Source: Arthrinium phaeospermum (Eukaryota; Ascomycota; Sordariomycetes; Amphisphaeriales; Apiosporaceae). Taken from it: 64,000 bases of DNA. This document shows positions 58,451-64,000 of the stretch, one piece after another. The notes under the pieces are model-generated. The model saw only the letters and a list, made by a program, of their open reading frames with translations. It was not told where the DNA came from and ran no database searches. The stretch lies in the NCBI GenBank assembly GCA_006503535.1, contig QYRS01000001.1:1922001-1986000 (forward strand). Reading direction: 5' to 3'. The position numbers and the translations under genes were made by a program. Positions within the stretch are counted from its first letter, which is position 1. Each line of letters begins with the position of its first letter.

Positions 58451-59270
58451 CTATGCGTCGTCACCCTTGTTCTTGTTCTTCTTCTTCTTGCCGCCGCCAC
58501 TGGAGCTGGATGCGGTCGGCGTGGATTGCAGACGAATGTGCAGAACAGTCCACTCTTCATCCTTGTACTTCTCGATGTCTTCTTCCTTGGTCAAGTACGC
58601 CGGGGGGTGGTCTGCGGCCCACTCAAAGCCTTCTAGGTAAGGCTTCTCAAGCTCGTCATCGCTCTGTGGGAATACCAATTAGCTAACCACGAAATCCAAA
58701 GCCTCATGCAATCAAAAGTGTTATGAGATATGCTTACCCTCTTCTTGTTTGCCTTGTGGATCGCATCCAGGGCGTCCTTGATCGTGACGCCCTTCATGCT
58801 CCGTGCGGTGATCTTCATGCCCAGAGACGTCATAAGATCAATTCTCTTGACCGGCGGCTCGGTAAGATGCTTCGTCAGGATCTCCTTCTCCTCCACCGTA
58901 GAAGAAGAGGTGTTGATCTTCCTATTGCGTCGATCGCTGTTAGCCCTGTGCGGGGTAATTGAACAAAGTATGTGGGAGTGGCACGGTGGTGATAAGGAGA
59001 TCGGCAATGGCCGGGCAAAACAGAACTTACCATCCTGTCCGCTGGGTTTCAATGGCAACCTCGATAGGAGTACGGCTCGCCTCTGGTTTAGGGGTCAGTC
59101 ATTTTCAGCTACCTTCAATTTTTCAGTGGGGAAAGGCACTTACTGAGCTCCTCAATGTTCATAACCCCTTCAGCATAGGAGCTCGCTCTACGCTTCTCCT
59201 TGGCTGGGGAGGTGATCTTGTTCTCCAGGCCTTGGACGGCGGAGTCGACCTTGGTGAGCGGTTCCGTCAT
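58451..59270 (-). CDS. Conserved-looking small soluble protein, function unknown
   Basis: CDS complement join(59144-59270, 59031-59082, 58738-58921, 58451-58663), 191 residues, all joins in frame. I do not recognise the family. It begins MTEPLTKVDSAVQGLENKIT and then has a short serine/basic patch (KEKRRASSYAEG). The well-structured core is EILTKHLTEPPVKRIDLMTS, LGMKITARSMKGVTIKDALD, AIHKANKKR and DELEKPYLEGFEWAADHPP, then EDIEKYKDEEWTVLHIRLQS. It ends in a Ser/Gly stretch and a Lys/Asn-rich tail (KKKKNKNKGDDA). No signal peptide or membrane helix is seen. Exon structure with regular GTAAGT donors and good codon use make it a real gene. Confidence 0.78.
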
Positions 59271-61247
59271 GATGACTGGTTGTTGTCTGGAGAGGAACTG
59301 TGGGAGGGGAAGTGGTTTTCTTCTACGCGGGGTAGAAGAGGATAGCTGGGGATATATCTGGTTGACACAGGGAGTTTGTGTTTGTTGTAAAGAGCTAGGC
59401 AATGACCCGTAGCTGTTTACTGGCTGGGGAGCTTGTCTGGTTAACTAATTGGTGTTTGCGACGCAGTACCAACGAGACACTTGATGTTGGTGATGATGAA
59501 AGGTGTTGAACAACAGGGTGATGATGGGGATTAAGAGGGGAAGATCGAGGAACAAACGGGGAAGGACGGGGTTATCATTATTGCGATGAGGGGAAAAAGG
59601 GACGGAGTGCAAGGGAGGAGAATGGTACCTTTGACACATATGGGATGACAAAGGGAAGCTACGAAATCCCGCGATGCAGAGCTGCAATACCTCGCGTGCC
59701 CATGGTTCGCAGGTATTGACGCTTGCCGGGCGTATGGGGAGGGTACTTGGGCCGGATGTAAGTGGTGGGCTGTGGGATCAACAGCGATGGAGGGCAGCTG
59801 ACCATCAATCAGCTTTAGCGTTTGGAGCTTCGATTGGCCGTGGTGGTCTCATCAGCACAGTTTCGTCAGGCGGGGTAGGACGAGGAAGGCACAGAAAGTA
59901 GAATGCTAACAGAGGGAACGGCGTTGGAATGGGCAATGGCGGTGGTGCGATCGCGTGACATTTGCTAACTTCAGGTACATGCGCGGCCTCTCAGCTGTTG
60001 GACATCGTTTGACCTCGTTCGACAACATCCTCACATCATACTTGCCCCATCCGGTTTGGCCCAGTCCTGCACTGCGCCAATGCCCAGCCAGAAAACATGC
60101 CGGCCGGGTAGGCTGGCAACTTCCCCAGATTCCCTATTTTCTGGGGTATCCCCACCTTCAGTGCCCGGCTAAAGAGGGGTCCCACCATCCGCTGCGTCAG
60201 GACTGGTCCAGTGCCCGCCAGCTACGAGCTAACCAGCTGCCCTGCTTCAGCAGGACCTTTCTTCCCACTGTCCGTCCCGTCCGGTGTAGCCCCCTTTCGA
60301 GACCGCTGAAGGTTGCAATTGATTGTACCTTATTTTGGATCTGAGATACAGTAATTGACAGAATAGAAGTGGTGCTGAGTGATCTGGATGCTCGTGAAGA
60401 CGTTCGAAATGGCGCATTACCTGCCTCTTACAGGTGGATCGACATCGGGCAATCTCGGATGTCAACTTGCTATTGGGCTCGGATGCCCTGGGAATTGATT
60501 TTCCCATCCATCAAGGCCCTTTGTCGGGATCGACAGCAGCACAATTGGACTGTACCTAATCAACTGAGCCGTATCTCCAGTCTTACTGTATAAATCTGCC
60601 TGATCTCAATGATGAAAGACATTACCTGGTTTCGCAGGCCATTACTACCTAGAATCCCCGGGCCGCATAGGAGGATGCAGATACTACGACACACCTGGAG
60701 CGCAAACACACTTAGCTTGCAGCTTGCTCTGGGGGGTGATAGGTGGATAGAAGCTGCCCCAAGCTCCACTCAAGCTCCAACATTGCCGTTTGAAGATGGT
60801 GGCCCGCAAAACACTGCTCAAGCTATCAGGTCGCCGGATTTTGGTCGCGTGGTATTGTATCGTACACGGATATTCGCATCGTACACGGATATTCGCATTG
60901 ATTCTACGTAATCAGGGGCTTAATCTAGTAATCATTCTCTATCAATGATATCTAAAATGGCTCTGAAATCACCATATTCAATCTGGGTGCTCCCAATAGA
61001 ATCACCCCAGTTGCTGTTTGTCGGCAGATGGCAGCTGCTGCTCACTGTTCTAGCAACCCCGCAGCCCCGCCAAACAAATGGTCACGCGGGCTTTCGCACG
61101 TCTGACTGGGCCTTGTCGTAATGTGAGATTACCTGAATCCCGATGCAAGTAACAGCCCATCAACGTAACACACCACAGGCGAGTCAATCTCGGCATATCA
61201 GTAACGTATGTGAGGTGGGGACAATAGCTGGTTCTTCAATATGTCTG
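59271..61247. other. 2-kb interval without a supported gene
   Basis: Promoter of the 58451-59270 gene on the left and 3' flank of the PTH11-like gene on the right. Short frames such as 59955-60344 have no motif. Apart from the 19-nt tandem repeat at 60861 nothing structured is seen. Confidence 0.5.
60861..60898. repeat. Perfect 19-bp tandem duplication
   Basis: CGTACACGGATATTCGCAT occurs twice head to tail (60861-60879 and 60880-60898) with no mismatch. The copies overlap no gene. Confidence 0.95.
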
Positions 61248-62599
61248 TCATTCACGTGAGACGGAAACCTCGTCCGTGATTTTGACACTATTTCGATACT
61301 CCTCTCCCAGAATCTCCTCCTGACTGCCCTGGGTGCTGACGACCTGCGTAACGGAGAGGGTCCGGAGACCAAGCTTCATATCCCGCTTCAGCAAGTCGCT
61401 CGGCGTCAGATATTCACCGCCGTCCACCGAGCTGCCCCCAATGGTACGAAGTTGTATCGAGGAACTTCGCTGAGATGAATCGCTACCTGTGCCATGCTTC
61501 TGGTACGAAGACAATGACCTGGTGGATTCGCAAATCCTTCTGCATAAAGGTCGGATCACGGGGATAACGATGCAGACCATGGTGACCGCTATCTCGACGG
61601 CAGACCAGATGATCAACGGCACCGTCTCATCTGTTCCGGTATGGTTGTTACTCTTCACGTCCAGTGATGGTTCAGCGCAACTGGGGCAACTCACAAGTGA
61701 AGTTCGAGCCATCGAGTCCGCCGATTTCCACCGTCCTCACTATTCCCGCAACCCCAGCGCTGTCGGTGTCAGCGAGGTAATAATTGAAATTGAGCTTGAC
61801 ATGAACTCACAATATCCCAAGACTCATACTCCCAGCGATTGTGATCTTCTCACCTCTTGGCATGTTCAAATTCCATATGAAGAGCCAGGGGAAGAGGGCC
61901 AGGAAGAAGTCGACCACTACGCACCAAGCTATACGAGATTCAGTTGCATGTTGCGTTTGGTGCCATGATGTTGAACTCACAACCAAGCGTCGTTGCCACT
62001 GGAGTCAAAGGCACGTCGCATATCCCGTCAACCCTTTCTCTATCCCAAATTTTGTTTACTGGTCGGCATTGTGTCCACAACACCACAGACGCCGAAGTTG
62101 AAATGATGGCAAGGGTGAGTATCGACGCCCATATGACTACCTTGTGCCACGGAACCACCACAATGCGCAGAAGAAAAAGGGCAAGAGAGATCTTGGCCAG
62201 CGCCATGCTCATTACTGCTGCCGCTTGACACATCATTTCCCAAAAGACAGCCGCGGCTGCGTCGTCTGGACTCAGAGCCCACATGTTCTGACCGAACCCA
62301 TAAAGCGCCGAGATGTGGGTAAATATGGTGTACAGGACCAAGAACAGCTTTTTGCGAAAGTCAGCAATTGATGATCAACCTCCTGTCATCGTTGATTCCG
62401 TGCTACTTACACCAGCTGTGGCATACACATAGTCGTCGGCACTGACAGACCGAACGATAGCAGCACGGGTATATAGCCGAAGAAGAACCATGATCAGTGA
62501 GATGCCAGAAAGCGTCCACATCACAGTCAACGTCTCGCCTCCCCGCCCGCCTATCATCTTGTCGTTGGGTCGATTAACAGCAACACGAGTGATTCCCAT
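61248..62599 (-). CDS. PTH11-like integral membrane protein, second copy
   Basis: CDS complement join(62411-62599, 61981-62347, 61811-61928, 61695-61759, 61248-61630), 373 residues. Rhodopsin-like seven-helix plan: LTVMWTLSGISLIMVLLRLY, then TRAAIVRSVSADDYVYATAG. Exon 2 carries HISALYGFGQNMWALSP and MSMALAKISLALFLLRIVVV, and ends with CRPVNKIWDRERVDGICDV. Exon 3 has the FFLALFPWLFIWNLNMPRGEK block. GVAGIVRTVEIGG and YETVPLIIWSAVEIAVTMVC follow, then a Ser-rich tail of about 100 residues with TPSDLLKRDMKLG. Exons 2, 3 and 4 are 367, 118 and 65 nt, exactly as in the gene at 14450-16144, so the two share ancestry. No CFEM domain is visible. It stands about 1 kb from the P450 gene, divergently transcribed. 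Confidence 0.88.
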
Positions 62600-63573
62600 T
62601 GATCCGTTTGACGCCGTGTCTAATCAAGCAGAGAAGAACCACTGCACTACGCCGGGAACGTGGCAAGTCGAAGAATTGGACCCTGGTCTTCTGGTATGAG
62701 TGTGCTAACTTTATAAGTTCTCTCAGGTTTCATCTGCCATTCTCACTCGAGTCTATACACCCAATGAGGCTCCAGTCCGGCTACAGGAAGAGGCTGGTGG
62801 CTGAAGAGAACCGGGGGTAACCCGAGCGAATTGAAAACTCGTTCATTATCAGGACTGAGCCTTTGTCAAGTTTGGGTGGCATCGAGATTGTATGCATGTT
62901 TGCTGTACAGTGGGCCCTCAAGTGTGGCCAAGCCTCGCTAGTTTTTGGCTGATCTTGACACAACACTATTCACCATCGACGGCACACATCGTGAACAAGA
63001 CTGCGCTCGACTCGAAAAGTTCTCGCGCGCCGCAGAAGGCATACCTTTGGACGCTATAGTCGAGCCAAAACCGCAAATCTTTCGAATATATACAGCTTTT
63101 TTTTTCTTGTCTTCGTATTCTACGCGCGCTCAATCAACTCAGTTGATGCAACTACCAGCGGTGTGATTGTTTGCTCCTACCTGGCTGGTGGCTTGCAGCG
63201 AAACGCATGGTTTATACCAAGGTGGCGAGGAGTCCCCGGTGGTAACTAGAGTACTGTTTCACTAGATGGCACAGCGCATAACCTGGTAACGGCATCATAT
63301 GCTCCCTTAATATTTCGCTACCAACGCCCTGACAGCGAAGAAACCACCAATGCTAGATGGTGGAAATCAACGAATACGGCCATCTGCACGAGATGTCATG
63401 TCACATGCATTAGCCTACGGCCTGGGCTTCTGCGCCGCAGCAGTGGTCTCCGCCGAATACAACATCATGTTCAGACCTCTGGGATCTACAAGTACACCCA
63501 TGTTCCATCACATAGCAATGGCAACATCTGGAGTTCTGCTGTATTGAACATGCTCAATCCGCACCGATTCATC
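62600..63573. other. Divergent promoter region of PTH11-like gene and P450
   Basis: About 1 kb with only short, motif-free frames. An in-frame upstream ATG at 63550 could extend the P450 by eight residues. Confidence 0.5.
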
Positions 63574-64000
63574 ATGGACTCTGCTACCACACTCATCAAT
63601 TACTCCGGAAGAGCAACATTAGACCTTGGCTGTGGTCTCCTGTGGATAGTGTTGCCAGTAATTGCACTCCTGTCATTTGGTGTCTTCCTTCATCAGCGAG
63701 ATCCATTGAGGCATTATCCGGGTCCGTTTCTTGCGAGCAAGTCTGACTTCCCCTTCTCTAATCCGGCTCGCGAACTGACAGCTAGTTCCGCCTAGGATTT
63801 ACTAATCTGTGGCGCCTGTACACCACCTGGCGAGGCCAATCTCATGTTGTGATCCATGAGCTCCACAAGAAGTTTGGACCTGTCGTTCGGTTGGGGCCGA
63901 ACATATTGGATTTAGACATTCCCGATTTCATCAAGGTAGTATACAACACGAAAACACAATGGAAAAAGGTCCGTGTTCAGCATCCACGTCTTGTTATAAG
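63574..64000 (+). CDS. Cytochrome P450, N-terminal part (runs off the window)
   Basis: Only the start is present: exon 1 63574-63736, exon 2 from 63796, cut by the window end. The membrane anchor LLWIVLPVIALLSFGVFL is followed by the proline-rich hinge RDPLRHYPGPFLA, then FTNLWRLYTTWRG, HVVIHELHKKFGPVVRLGPN (the typical post-hinge block of fungal P450s) and DIPDFIKVVYN. These features are enough for family assignment, but the heme-binding Cys lies outside. Exon 1 joins exon 2 only if the intron is of the GC-AG class (donor A|GCAAGT at 63737, acceptor CCTAG at 63795, 59 nt). No GT donor keeps the frame. A further donor (GTCCGT) seems to follow QWKK near 63969. Anchoring implies an endoplasmic-reticulum enzyme. 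Confidence 0.85.

Overview
The window looks like nuclear DNA of a filamentous ascomycete (Pezizomycotina, probably a Sordariomycete). Genes carry short GT...AG introns (about 45-120 nt) with CTAAC/CTGAC-like branch sites. The families are typical of that group: Zn2Cys6 regulator, PTH11-like receptors, RTA1-like protein, 2EXR proteins, GMC oxidoreductase, fungal terpene synthase, P450 and a polyketide synthase relic. One 4.8-kb block is almost pure A+T with CpA/TpG nearly absent, the signature of repeat-induced point mutation (RIP).

Layout. 1.9-4.6 kb: dynamin-like GTPase broken by several frameshifts and a 150-nt tandem duplication. 5.6-6.7 kb: small membrane protein (minus). 8.0-9.1 kb: cytochrome c heme lyase (minus), divergent from an ABC1/UbiB-family mitochondrial kinase at 9.7-11.9 kb. 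12.3-13.0 kb: secreted protein. 14.5-16.1 kb: PTH11-like membrane protein. 16.1-19.7 kb: gene-poor. 19.7-22.5 kb: tandem pair of 2EXR proteins. 23.1-24.8 kb: Zn2Cys6 regulator. 25.1-25.7 kb: small protein with an MGC acylation-type N-terminus. 26.6-31.4 kb: AT-rich RIP island. 32.3-38.5 kb: RTA1-like protein, GMC oxidoreductase and an eight-exon class I terpene synthase, a plausible small biosynthetic locus beside the island. 40.9-42.0 kb: Myb/SANT-like nuclear protein. 43.6-45.2 kb: pepsin-fold protein with altered catalytic motifs. 46.8-49.5 kb: Trf4/Cid14-type poly(A) polymerase. 52.3-54.3 kb: sugar transporter. 54.7-55.7 kb: TMEM53/DUF829 protein. 55.8-56.6 kb: relic of a highly reducing polyketide synthase. 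56.7-57.9 kb: F-box protein. 58.5-59.3 kb: conserved unknown. 61.2-62.6 kb: second PTH11-like protein. 63.6 kb to the end: N-terminus of a cytochrome P450.

Two themes stand out. First, several conserved genes (dynamin, heme lyase, ABC1 kinase, TMEM53) carry small indels, several of them in homopolymer runs. In the dynamin gene the two copies of a duplicated segment differ only by indels. This suggests uncorrected long-read assembly error rather than gene death, and those reading frames should be treated as unpolished. Second, the accessory segments (32-38 kb and 54-64 kb) hold specialised-metabolism genes near RIP-mutated or decayed sequence. All exon joins were made by eye from splice signals and frame.
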